A DNA stretch of 38,411 nucleotides from NCBI GenBank assembly GCA_001275005.1, contig JWZX01002867.1, forward strand, positions 1 through 38,411, written 5' to 3'. Position numbers and translations under genes: made by a program. Positions 17,707 through 26,378 of the stretch are shown piece after piece. Under the pieces are notes generated by a model. The model saw only the letters and a program-made list of their open reading frames with translations, did no database searches and was not told where the DNA came from. Each line of letters starts with the position of its first letter. Position 1 is the stretch's first letter. Source of the DNA: Chrysochromulina tobinii. Taxonomy: Eukaryota > Haptophyta > Prymnesiales > Chrysochromulinaceae.

Positions 17707-18743
17707 TCAGTTGCAGCCGACGCCTCCCTGACCGTTGCCGCCGGCGAGGATCTTATAGTAACGGCTGTCACAGTAGACGGGCTTCACGCCCGATCCGTCC
17801 TCCTGCAACCTTCGCTGCGCACGCTGCTGCTCGCGCATGGCGAAGCCGTCGTCGCTTCGGATTCGATTCTCGTACCGCCTCGCCTCATCGCCCGAGAGCG
17901 TTTTCAGGGTCGCCGGGCCACTCTCACCCTCGACCAAGGTTAGCACCTCACCGCTGCCGAGGGAGAGCGCGAGGAAGAGGCTCACGGTGAGCAGCGACTG
18001 GTCGATGCGCTGTAGAGCCGGCGCTACCTGCACGCACATGTCGAGCCCGCACACAACCGTCAGCGACATCACGAATAGCAACAAGTGAGATGCACTCAGA
18101 AGCACTCCGTGACACCCAGAAGCACTCCGTGACACCCAGAAGCACTCCGTGACACCCAGAAGCACTCCGAGGCACTCAGAAGCACTCCGTGACACCCAGA
18201 GGCACTCCGAGGCACTCAGCGTACCTCCTGCTGCTGAATGAGCCGATCGCGTAGCTGCATCTCGCGATCTTTGGTCGCAAAGAGGCCGCGCTGGTTGGCC
18301 TCGTAGTACGTCTTTCGCTCCTTCAGCCGCTCCGACACGTAGCCCCAGCCCACGCGCAGCCGCGCGATGAAGGGCAGCATCACCGCAAATGTGCCGATGT
18401 TGGCGGCGAGGAAGAGCTGTGGCAGCTCGTTTGGCAGCTGATCGAAGGTGGCATACGAGACCGGGAGCGAGATGAAGAGCATGATGAACTGGTACACCTG
18501 GGTGACCTTGCTCTTGTACGCATCCGACTCGGCCCAGTCGTAAAAGGGCTGACGGCGCAGCTCTTTCAGCTCTGTCAGCGGCTGCTGGCCCTTGGGCACA
18601 GCAGCTTGGCCGAATGGGTTGAACTCCCGTTTTACTTCCACGTCCTGCTCCTGCAGGAGTGGCCCTCGGGTCCGAAACGACAGCCGCTGCGGCGCTGGGC
18701 CCAGGAAGCTTGTCGCAGCGAGGAACGCCACAAGGCTGTGCAT
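17707..18743 (-). CDS. CGLD27: Plastid membrane protein, CGLD27/DUF1230 family
   Basis: Exon 1 is 18743-18225 and exon 2 is 18027-17707, with a phase-0 intron, giving 279 aa. The N-terminus MHSLVAFLAATSFLGPAP is an ER-type signal followed by an ATS-F cleavage context and an Arg/Ser-rich transit region. This is the bipartite pre-sequence of complex red plastids. The mature part has the family signature FNPFGQAAVPKGQQPL, two hydrophobic segments (IMLFISLPVSYATF and LFLAANIGTFAVMLPFIA), LRVGWGYVSERL, YYEANQ and RDRLI. Exon 2 then continues it with VAPALQRIDQSLLTVSLFLAL. The family is conserved in green plants, diatoms and cyanobacteria and sits in plastid membranes. Its exact role is not firmly known. 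The C-terminal 80 residues (after LTLVEG) are an extension. Confidence 0.85.
18028..18224 (-). repeat. Intron with 20-bp tandem repeats
   Basis: Read on the plus strand, a 20-bp unit (AGAAGCACTCCGTGACACCC) repeats about four times with AGGCACTCCGAGGCACTC variants at 18095-18218. The intron runs from GTACGCTGAG to GTGCGTGCAG on the coding strand. The donor-side repeats are in the same GAGTGC style as in other introns. Confidence 0.85.
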
Positions 18744-19072
18744 CTAAACTGGGAGGTAGCCTGGAAATTACCCATCCTGATGCTGCTAGGGGTCGTCCTG
18801 ATGTACCCCGCATGACCCCGCTATTTCTCAGGTTGCCTACCTCCCCCCCTTGCCACGTGTCCGTAGCCGGAAAGTGGAAAGTCAGACCTTTAACCCCTAA
18901 TCCGGATAGAAGAACTATCATCGACAGACAATTGTCTCAGACATTGACCGCCAACGAGAAATTGGCCCCGCGCGCTCGAGGAGGCTCGCCTCGGGGCGGC
19001 CTGTCCTCCCTTGTTGGGGGCGTCGTGTGGTAGGTATGTGTCCGGTTGCCCAAAGGGTCTCCTCCCTTTCCA
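18744..19072. other. Intergenic region upstream of the plastid gene
   Basis: This is the promoter side of the CGLD27 gene and the 3' flank of the HIT gene, both on the minus strand. There is a near-palindromic AATTGTC/GACAATTG area at 18927-18935. No gene is supported. Confidence 0.35.
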
Positions 19073-20275
19073 TCAACTTGCATCACATCTATCCACAATC
19101 GGCCACAATCTCACGAGGGGCTCGCCCTCGAAGCGCGCGTCGATCGCCGCGAGGGCTCGCTGGTAGCCCGCCGACGAAACATGCGCCTTGACAGCCGGCA
19201 TGTTCTTGAGCAGCGTCCCCGTCAGAGGACATCTCATGCCTTCTGTGCTGAGTTTCGTCTCCTCAGCGTGCACCTGCACCACGACGGCGCCCTGCGTCTC
19301 GAGCGCCTCGAGCCAGCGCACGGGCAGCACCAGAAAGTCGCTCGTGAACGAGTTCCAATGCTTCCTGTGCTTGAGTGCCTCTGATTGGAAGTCGAGCGAG
19401 ATCAGGTGGAGATGCAGCTGTCGCATCGAGGGAACGCTATGAAAGCCTGCGACGAGTGGCGCTAGGCCGGGGAGCAGGCGCGTGCGCAGCGCGGGCGCGA
19501 GCCAGGCGGCCAGGCGCGCCATCGCGCGCATCATCGGCACGTGTGCTCGAGTGAGCTGTGCCGGCGAATCGATGCGTGTGCGAGGCATGATCAGCAAGTG
19601 GCACCTCGCCTTGGGGTACACATCGTAGGCAACCACAAAGTCGCGCGTGGTCAGGAGCACCTTACGAGGGTCGGGTCGCGCGGAGAGCGCGAGCTCCTGC
19701 AGCGCAGAGAGGCCCGCCGGGCCCGCCCAAGCCGGCTTGGGCGGGCATGCATATGCCGGCAGCTGCAAGCATTCCCAGTCGTCACCTACAGAGGAGGCAG
19801 CACCGGCGGCGAAGGCGCCCTCGGAGGCGGCGTGCACCGTTGACTTCGCACGCTTGGCAGAGCTCTCGTCTGGATCGGAAAGTGCCGCCGGAGGCGGTGC
19901 CGGAGGCGGTGCACTCAAAGTCTGCCGTACAGCCTCGGTACACAAAGAGGCAAGGCTCTTGAGCTGCTCATGACTCGAGATGGCTAACCCAGCGTTGCAA
20001 GCAGTGAGCGCCGCCTGGTGGTCGCCAAGGGCGTGAAGCGCACACGCCAGGCGATAGTGAGGCTTGACGCCGCCGGGCGTGTGTGCCACCGCTTGTGCTG
20101 CATCCTCTCTGGCCTCGGCGTAGCGAGAGAGCTTGTGAAGCGCTGCGCTGCGGTTGCAGAGTATGGCCGAGCGAGCCGCTGCGTCCAGGCCATCGGCGCG
20201 CAGCGCATCGGCGTACTGATCAACTGCTTGCCTGAAATCACCGGCGCGGAAGGCCGAGTCGGCTGCTTCCTTCAT
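19073..20275 (-). CDS. TPR - aprataxin-like HIT protein
   Basis: From the ATG at 20275 the product is 400 aa. Residues 1-115 hold TPR-like repeats (MKEAADSAFRAGDFRQAVDQ, NRSAALHKLSRYAEA). A low-complexity linker follows, then an aprataxin-type HIT domain (about 195-320) with KARCHLLIMPR, GFHSVPSMRQLHLHLISLDF and LKHRKHWNSFTSDFLV. Aprataxins remove AMP from abortive DNA ligation ends in the nucleus. Here the His triad reads Q-L-H-L-H. The first His is Gln, but the middle, nucleophilic His is kept. The C-terminal zinc finger is degraded (RCPLTG...KAHV, lacking the second Cys). The frame is open to an ATG at 20473 that would add 66 residues. I prefer 20275 because the TPR starts there, but a targeting extension is possible. 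The TPR-HIT fusion is unusual. Confidence 0.78.
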   Translation of the reverse strand: MKEAADSAFRAGDFRQAVDQYADALRADGLDAAARSAILCNRSAALHKLSRYAEAREDAAQAVAHTPGGVKPHYRLACALHALGDHQAALTACNAGLAISSHEQLKSLASLCTEAVRQTLSAPPPAPPPAALSDPDESSAKRAKSTVHAASEGAFAAGAASSVGDDWECLQLPAYACPPKPAWAGPAGLSALQELALSARPDPRKVLLTTRDFVVAYDVYPKARCHLLIMPRTRIDSPAQLTRAHVPMMRAMARLAAWLAPALRTRLLPGLAPLVAGFHSVPSMRQLHLHLISLDFQSEALKHRKHWNSFTSDFLVLPVRWLEALETQGAVVVQVHAEETKLSTEGMRCPLTGTLLKNMPAVKAHVSSAGYQRALAAIDARFEGEPLVRLWPIVDRCDAS

Positions 20276-20602
20276 TGAGTGAGTGTGAGAGTGAGAGGAA
20301 AGTCGGCCATTTCCTTCATAGTTGACAGTGTGAAGAACGGCGATTCCAGAGCCGCGTCGAGCCGACGCGCGTTCCGCGACTAAGACGTGCGACAGCGATC
20401 CAATCCTGGAAACCCGGGTTTCCAAAAATGTGTGTCGACTTTTGCACCTTCGAGACAAATCTTCATGCGCCATCCATTCTGCGAGCGGCTAAGTTCGTGC
20501 CTTCTTGTTCGAAAACATCTACCACTCTCACGAGCGATACAGACCCTTCCACGAGCGATTCAGACGACAGCTGCCATTGCAGATGAGAGAGACAGCTGCT
20601 CA
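20276..20602. promoter_or_regulatory. Divergent region between HIT and SET-MORN genes
   Basis: These 327 bases separate divergent starts. GTGAGAGTGAGAG-type simple sequence lies next to the HIT start (20276-20300), and ACGAGCGAT(A/T)CAGAC appears twice at 20531-20566. The HIT frame reads open through part of it, so the true leftward start may lie inside. Confidence 0.35.
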
Positions 20603-21895
20603 ATGGGCCTTCTCGTCGACCGCTTTCGTGATGTGCCTATGGCTGACCGGAACGCAGCACTTTGCTCCAGAATGGTTGGCCTCAACTTGGCGAGAGTGCA
20701 CGTGGCGCCAAGTCGAATCCGGAACGCTGGACGTGGACTCTTTGCATCCCGAGCGATCGCCTCGGGTGAACTCGTCACGCTCTATCCTTGCGACGCGCTA
20801 CTGCAATGGCCGAACGAGCAGGCGTTGGCACTTGCGCAGCGCGAGGCGGAGAGCGTGCAGGCGGTGCGTGACGACCTCGATGGGCTGCGCCGCCGGATGG
20901 AGGAGCAGGCGGCGAGCCACGCTGCGGCGATCCCAAAGCATGCGGCCGAGCTCGGCGCCGGAAAGGAGGAAACTACGGCCGAGATCATCGTCCACTGCGA
21001 CGCGGTGTTGGCGACGCGAAGAATGCTACGTCCGGTTGTCGGAGATGTGCTCGTGAGACTGAGCTCGCACTCTGCCGGCATGGGCCTCAAGGAGTGCGAA
21101 GCCTTCGACCCGCTGTCGGAGCACGGCGCTGCCGTATGGCGCTATTGCATTCGCATGAACGCCACAAGTGCCGTGTTGGCCAACCCGAATCTCGTGGAGG
21201 ATGCAGCCTACTTGGGCCACCTTGTGAACGATGGTGTGATCTGTGAGGGCCCAGGGACAGCAGCCGTTCGTTACGCGATCACGAGCGCCGGTCTTGCAAA
21301 CGTGAGGACTGTGGCCAGCAGCCTTTCGGACTGCCACATCGCTCTCGTCTCTCTGAGGTCCATTGAGCAAGGCGGCGAGATCTTGATGTCGTATGGCTCC
21401 GAGGCTCACACAGTATACCCGCACTCTCCATTGCGTATGTGCACTCTTCCCACTAGATGACGTGTGCACTGTGCCTCAGGTATGGCGCTGCGTACTGGCT
21501 CTCGCGACAGGCGGTGCCGCCAAGGCGCCATTCGTTCCCAGACGGCAGCACTTATTATGGCGAGGCTCCCGGCGGCAAGATTGCTGGGCAGGGCGAGTTC
21601 ACCGATCTCAATGGGAATCGCTATGTGGGCCACTTTCACAATGGCGCGTACCATGGCCCCGGCACGTACTACCTGGCGGGCGGACGGGCAGAGGTGAGCC
21701 GTTACTCCGGAAGGACGGGAGGTGGGTCTGGGTGCCGCATGGAGCGCCGATCGTCAGAAGGCGTGGCGCCTCGTCGCAGCAAGCGCAAAGGACGGCGTGA
21801 CGAAGCCTGCGGCCATTTCTCTGGACGATGCCGCTTCGATTGCGAAGGAACTTGACTTGCCTGTTCCGCCCATGGTTCCGCCCCTTCCACTCTGA
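20603..21895 (+). CDS. SET domain - MORN repeat protein with an apparent frameshift
   Basis: Exon 1 is 20603-21390 and exon 2 starts at 21480, joined in phase 2 (TC|G) to give ILMSYGAAYWLSRQ, a typical SET C-terminus. The SET N-part is VHVAPSRIRNAGRGLFASRA. An insert of about 120 residues follows, then YLGHLVND in place of the NHxxxPN motif. The family methylates protein lysines. C-terminal MORN repeats follow (GQGEFTDLNGNRYVGHFHNG, GPGTYYLAGG). In the exon-2 frame the protein then runs into low-quality sequence and stops at 21855. Dropping one base near 21712 gives a far better continuation (GREVGLGAAWSADRQKAWRL) to a stop at 21893. Either a base-call error or a real lesion is present. The span given uses the longer end. 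Confidence 0.68.
21391..21479 (+). repeat. Intron whose start copies the downstream exon start
   Basis: The 89-nt intron begins GTATGGCTCC and the next exon begins GTATGGCGCT. Seven bases are identical, and the match is aligned exactly on the splice sites. The acceptor is GTGCCTCAG. Confidence 0.65.
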
Positions 21896-22039
21896 CCGTT
21901 TGCCGGCGCGTCGCTCGGTGGTTTCAGCTGTAGCTTGTCTCTTTTAACCTGACACCCTGTGAGAGCAGTACAGACGTCAAGTGAGCACGAATGTGATTAT
22001 ACAGTGCATGCGGAAACATTTCAGTTACATGTTCTGGCT

Positions 22040-23101
22040 ATGAATGCTCCAAAAGGACCAAACTTCATGTGTTCAATGATCGCCGGCGCCGCGGTCCTCG
22101 GCGCAACCTTCAACAGCACTCGTTTCCACGGCTTGCCGCACGTGCAAAAATTGCTCGAGGATTCGCACTGCCTCAGCCGCCCGTCGGTGTGCTCAAGTCG
22201 GAGCGACATGGTCGTTAGCCGTGCAGACAGGCAGTCGATCACGGGCGTGGCCGCGGGCAATGCTCCCGAGTGGGCAGCAGCGTGCGAGTACTGCTCGCAC
22301 GGCGCGCACATGCTCCCGCTCTTGATCCGGCACTACCGGGTCAAGAGCCTCGTCGAGATTGGGGTATGCACGGGTATGAGTGTCGTTCACGTTGTGACCA
22401 AGGCAACAGGCACGAGCTCGGGAGCGAACGTGCAGGTGGGCGATGAGGTGCGCATGGGCAGGCGCGGAGGCCTCGAGCGCTACTACCTCATCGACCCGTG
22501 GGGTGGCATGAAGTGCAAGCCCGGGTGCGCGTGCTCACGCCAGATCAACCAGATCGCCAAGACGTGGCCTGATGTGATCATCCCTCTCCGAGGGTACAGC
22601 GTTCCGATGGCTGCGCATATTCCGAACGGGACGCTCGACCTCGCGTTCATCGACGCCGCGCACGACTTTCGGAACGCGCGCGCCGACATCATCGCGTTCT
22701 GGCCCAAGCTCAAGCCCACGGGCATCCTCGCTGGCCACGACTTTGCCCACTGGCGCAACTACGCCGAGATTCGTCAAGACAAGCTTGCGGCTCGGGGGGC
22801 GTATAGCGTGCGCCACGCGGTGTCGAGCAAGCCAGGCGCGCAGGCCCCCAAGGCGCTGCCGCCCGCGTACGGGGTTGCGCAGGCGACGCAAGAGCTCTTT
22901 GCGGCGTGCCACGTGCATGTGCGCTGGAACACGTGGTGGGTGGAGCGGGGAAACATGCGAGCTTCATCAGCTGCTGTCTGCGGCGGAGATTGCGTAGAGG
23001 ATATGTCAGACGACGCGGGTTCAAGGCTGGTGGCACACACGCACTTTGTGGGACGCGGTTCGGTCACAACGAAAATGAAGGGAGCCGAGATGGCAATTTA
23101 A
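22040..23101 (+). CDS. Class I SAM-dependent methyltransferase (Methyltransf_24-like)
   Basis: The first in-frame ATG is at 22040, giving 353 aa. A hydrophobic stretch at residues 10-24 (MCSMIAGAAVLGATF) may be a signal anchor. The methyltransferase core has motif I VEIGVCTGMSVVHV (about 105), an acidic turn YYLIDPWGG, LDLAFIDAAHDFRNA and GILAGHDFAHW. These are typical of the Methyltransf_24 group, often linked to sugar or secondary-metabolite O-methylation. The substrate cannot be told. Loops are rich in Cys (KPGCACSR). The C-terminus (after WWVERGN) is poorly conserved in appearance and could hide an unspliced intron. It lies among likely secretory-pathway genes (glycosyltransferase-like and sulfotransferase-like). 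Confidence 0.72.
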   Translation: MNAPKGPNFMCSMIAGAAVLGATFNSTRFHGLPHVQKLLEDSHCLSRPSVCSSRSDMVVSRADRQSITGVAAGNAPEWAAACEYCSHGAHMLPLLIRHYRVKSLVEIGVCTGMSVVHVVTKATGTSSGANVQVGDEVRMGRRGGLERYYLIDPWGGMKCKPGCACSRQINQIAKTWPDVIIPLRGYSVPMAAHIPNGTLDLAFIDAAHDFRNARADIIAFWPKLKPTGILAGHDFAHWRNYAEIRQDKLAARGAYSVRHAVSSKPGAQAPKALPPAYGVAQATQELFAACHVHVRWNTWWVERGNMRASSAAVCGGDCVEDMSDDAGSRLVAHTHFVGRGSVTTKMKGAEMAI

Positions 23102-23185
23102 CGTGCACGTGAAATTAGGGAATGCAAATTAGGATAGGAAACCTAAGGTCACGATCCTTTTTTGGCTCTAAGGAAGGAAGAGGAT

Positions 23186-25030
23186 ATGTTGGTCCAGGTG
23201 TTTCTCGTCCTCCTCGGCGTGCCTCCTGATCTGGGCGATGCTCATTTGAAGGCGCGATCCCAGAATCCACTCCAGCCCAGCAGGTTCGAGCCCGAGGCGG
23301 CATCAGTCAAAGCGGTGCCAGCACCCGTATCGCTGTCGGGGAATCCTGCCAGAGTGGTGCCAGCACATGCCATACCGCCACGCGGATTAAATCAAGCTCA
23401 GGTGGCAGCCCCCATCGCAATGCCAGCCCACGCTGTGCCGGCACACGCGTCAAAGGCAGCCCCCATCGCACTGCCAGCACATGCCGTACCGGTGATACCG
23501 GCACACGTTGCGAAGGCAAGACCCATCGCGATGCCAGCACATGCGGTACCAACTAGCGCATCCAAGGGAGCTACCATCCCGGGGCCGGCACACGGGCCGG
23601 CACAGAAGCTCCATCCTAAAAGGGAGCATATCAAACCATCCCCATCTCCTCCTCCTCCGTCGCCTCCTCCGCCTCCGTCGCCTCCTCCTCCAGTCCGCGC
23701 CACCGTGCTCGTCCTCGTCGCCGACCACGGAACCGGCTCGTCGAACATGGGAGCCGCGCTCGAGGAGCACCCGTGCGTGTTCGACGTCGGTGAGGGCTTC
23801 GGTGGATCACAAATGCTCTGGACGTCGGCACAGATCGACGAGTGCGGGAGGGTCGAGAGTCCTCCGGCGATGTTCGACACAGACTCTCACAAGCTCCTCT
23901 CGAGGGAGAACCCGAAGATGGAGCTCAAGATCGACACCGAGCTCCGCAAGATCAACAGGACGCTCGCCGAAATCTCGCATCCCGACAAGGAAGCTTCCCG
24001 AGCCGCGGCCTCCCTCGCTGCCACACTCGACAAAGGAGTCAACTACGGCAAGCTGTATGACGGTCTTGAATACAACTTTGCTGAGTACTTGCTCCGCGTT
24101 CGCGACCTCATCTGTGAGAACGTGCCCGAGAACATCTGCCCTGAGAAAGAGTGCACGATCTCGACGAAGATGTTCCCGCAGTTCGTCGACGGCATCACGA
24201 GCGCAGTCCTCAACAAAGACGATCTGGAGCTGAACGCGTGCCGCGATGCGCAGAACCAGAAGGCGATGGGCGCGTGGAAGGACGCCCTCAGCTCGTTCAA
24301 GGAGAATCCGAGGATCGCCACCGTGACTCTCGAACGAGATGAGAAGGGGAGGCAGTTCTCCATGTTCCATCGGTTCTCCCCGACCGGCACGCAGTTTGAC
24401 TGCAGCTTCGCCCGCCCCGAAAGCGAGTTCGCGATCGTGTCCAAAGACTACACCGACCACCAGATGAAGGCGGAAGACTGCTGGAAAGACCCCGACTTGT
24501 GCCTGAATGACGCCCTCAAACTCGTCAGCCTGTCTCCCGAGGCGATGGGGAAGGCGGGTTCGCAGGCAATCGCCGACGAGTTGGAGCGTCGCGAGCACGA
24601 GAACGTCCTCGCGAGCCGGAGCTGCTCCACCGACCCTCTCGCCACCTTTAGGCGGCTCAAGAATGAAGACGTCGAGATGACCTCCAAGGTACCTCATGAC
24701 CATGATGACAACTCCATCACCGACCGCGACGATAACCATCTCGCGGATGAGACCGCGTGGTCCCTCGAACAAGCTCTCCGTAGCCGATCCGACGTCGCCA
24801 CGTTGCGCGAGGACAAGGTCCTCGCGGAAGCGGCGGCGCATAGTGAGCGGCTTCAGCTCACCCGATCCGACGTCGCCAAGCTGCGCGAGGATGAGCTCCT
24901 CGCGGAGGCGGCGGACATTCAATCCGCACTTGTCGTTAGCCAATCCGACGTCGCCGCGCGGCGCGAGGAGGAGCTCCGCGCGGAGGCGGCGGACACAACT
25001 CAAGCACTCTCGACTCGCGGAAGAAAGTGA
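23186..25030 (+). CDS. Secreted P-loop/sulfotransferase-like protein with Pro-rich stalk
   Basis: From the ATG at 23186 the product is 614 aa. Residues 1-13 (MLVQVFLVLLGVP) look like a signal peptide or anchor. Residues about 40-150 contain PIAMPAHAVP-type repeats. An extensin-like stretch follows (SPPPPSPPPPPSPPPP). The domain after it starts VLVLVADHGTGSSNMGAALE and HPCVFDVGEGFGG, which resembles the 5'-phosphosulfate loop (TGSS) and following segment of sulfotransferases, with VTLERDEKGRQFSMFHR later. Sulfotransferases move sulfate from PAPS in the Golgi. The C-terminus carries three repeats of about 28-30 residues (RSDVATLREDKVLAEAA type). The sulfotransferase call is tentative. The protein could be a glycan-modifying enzyme or a wall protein with a degenerate domain. 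Confidence 0.6.
   Translation: MLVQVFLVLLGVPPDLGDAHLKARSQNPLQPSRFEPEAASVKAVPAPVSLSGNPARVVPAHAIPPRGLNQAQVAAPIAMPAHAVPAHASKAAPIALPAHAVPVIPAHVAKARPIAMPAHAVPTSASKGATIPGPAHGPAQKLHPKREHIKPSPSPPPPSPPPPPSPPPPVRATVLVLVADHGTGSSNMGAALEEHPCVFDVGEGFGGSQMLWTSAQIDECGRVESPPAMFDTDSHKLLSRENPKMELKIDTELRKINRTLAEISHPDKEASRAAASLAATLDKGVNYGKLYDGLEYNFAEYLLRVRDLICENVPENICPEKECTISTKMFPQFVDGITSAVLNKDDLELNACRDAQNQKAMGAWKDALSSFKENPRIATVTLERDEKGRQFSMFHRFSPTGTQFDCSFARPESEFAIVSKDYTDHQMKAEDCWKDPDLCLNDALKLVSLSPEAMGKAGSQAIADELERREHENVLASRSCSTDPLATFRRLKNEDVEMTSKVPHDHDDNSITDRDDNHLADETAWSLEQALRSRSDVATLREDKVLAEAAAHSERLQLTRSDVAKLREDELLAEAADIQSALVVSQSDVAARREEELRAEAADTTQALSTRGRK
24786..25005 (+). repeat. Three tandem coding repeats of about 84-90 bp
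   Basis: The units share (C/A)CGATCCGACGTCGCCA, GCGCGAGGA and CTCGCGGA(A/G)GCGGC. They encode SDVA-LRE(D/E)-LAEAA repeats at the C-terminus of the sulfotransferase-like protein, which suggests recent internal duplication. Confidence 0.75.
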
Positions 25031-25470
25031 TCTTCTGAACAAGATCACGGGCACCGCCGTCTAACCGCCGTCGAACCGTCTAATCTTCGGAAGCCGTACT
25101 ATCGCGCCGCGTGCTGAGGAGAATGAAAAGAACGGCCCCAGCCCATGGTGCCACCCCCCCCATGGAGCATGTGACTAACTCCTGGACTCGGGGACTCCCG
25201 TCGAGTTCATCCTTGTTTCTCGAGCTTAGTTCGAGTTTTATCGTGGGGGGGCTAATGGTGTGGCGCGCCGTCCCGACAGGACTCTTGCGTATAGCGGCGT
25301 GTGTGGCTGTGGATGCCAATAACAGATTTGTCTCAGAAATGGCACACCTGGACGTGCATGCATGCAATTGAAAGGGATGTTTAGTGTAACAGCATTTCCT
25401 GCGGACGTCGTGAGCGAGCGGACCCCACAACCACTTCCGGGCTCTCTCGCTGCACAGCGTCTCGACAAAG
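25031..25470. other. Intergenic region, 440 bp
   Basis: This lies between two co-oriented genes. A palindromic GTGCATGCATGCA stretch lies at 25356-25368. No gene is supported on either strand. It should hold the promoter of the 25471 gene. Confidence 0.35.
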
Positions 25471-26091
25471 ATGCCCCGCTATTCAGAGTATGACGCAACA
25501 CTCGAGCAGACGCTCGGTATCAGCGCCCGTGGTGTGGGCTCGAATCAGGTCAATCGGCGCATCGAGAAGGCGCTGCTTGGGGTCCTTGATGCTACGGCCG
25601 ACGACGGATGGGACATTGTGTTCAAAGCGGCGGCGTTGAATGAGGGTGATCTTGATGGTTTGTCGGACGAGGACGTGGCGGCAGATCTGGCCGCGCACGA
25701 GGGCAAAACGAGGCTCACGCGCGCGGCCGAGGCGAAAGAGTGGGAGGCACTCCGAGAACAGATCGAGTCAAGTCGGAATCGGGTGCTCAGATTACAATCG
25801 GAGGCTGCTGCAGCAGCGGCCGCAGAGCTGGCGGTGCCCGCTACCCCGCCAGGCTTCACGGATGCCAAAAAGGTCGCAGCGCTCCATTCGAGGCCCCCAA
25901 ACAAGAAGAAGTATGCGGACGCCGTGGCATTGCCACAGATCGATCAGCGCACGCCGTCACCGAGAGCGGCGAGAGGCTCCTCGCACATGACCTCGCACAG
26001 GAGGAGCTCTGCGGAGCCGCCGAGCTTGCCTCCAATCTTGCTTCCGATCAGCTCGAGCGAGACGACGGAGGAACGCCCACCTCTCACCTGA
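25471..26091 (+). CDS. Unknown 206-aa protein
   Basis: The ATG at 25471 opens a single exon. The first 100 residues look globular and helical (MPRYSEYDATLEQTLGISAR; RIEKALLGVLDATADDGWDI), with an acidic stretch DLDGLSDEDVAADLAAHEG and a coiled-coil-like EWEALREQIESSRNRVLRLQ. The C-terminal half is Ala-, Ser- and Pro-rich and looks disordered. I recognise no family. It converges with the TRP-like gene, leaving 287 bases between them. Confidence 0.55.
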   Translation: MPRYSEYDATLEQTLGISARGVGSNQVNRRIEKALLGVLDATADDGWDIVFKAAALNEGDLDGLSDEDVAADLAAHEGKTRLTRAAEAKEWEALREQIESSRNRVLRLQSEAAAAAAAELAVPATPPGFTDAKKVAALHSRPPNKKKYADAVALPQIDQRTPSPRAARGSSHMTSHRRSSAEPPSLPPILLPISSSETTEERPPLT

Positions 26092-26378
26092 CGGTGACGC
26101 CCCCGCGCCCCGGCATAGCCTAGAACACCACATTCATTGATCGCGTTTAAAAAGAGGTCCTCGTACTTTAAAACTTTGACAGAGTCAGAGAGCGACTACT
26201 GTGAACCGTCTGTCCGAGCCTGGTACGGTAGAGAGATGAGAGACGACTCTACTTTCATGTTTCTCAATTCCTACTGAAGTGACCTGTGACAGTCAAACGT
26301 TGTTCCAGTTCGTCATCTCAATGCGACAAAGGTCAGGCCCATCTGACCATCGAATTGCGGTACAGTCGAGTACAGTCT

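Noticed and set aside
23807-25054. Minus-strand ORF of 415 codons opposite the sulfotransferase-like gene
   Set aside because: It is Arg/Leu/Glu-rich without recognisable motifs. The plus-strand frame has a signal peptide, repeats and a domain-like core.
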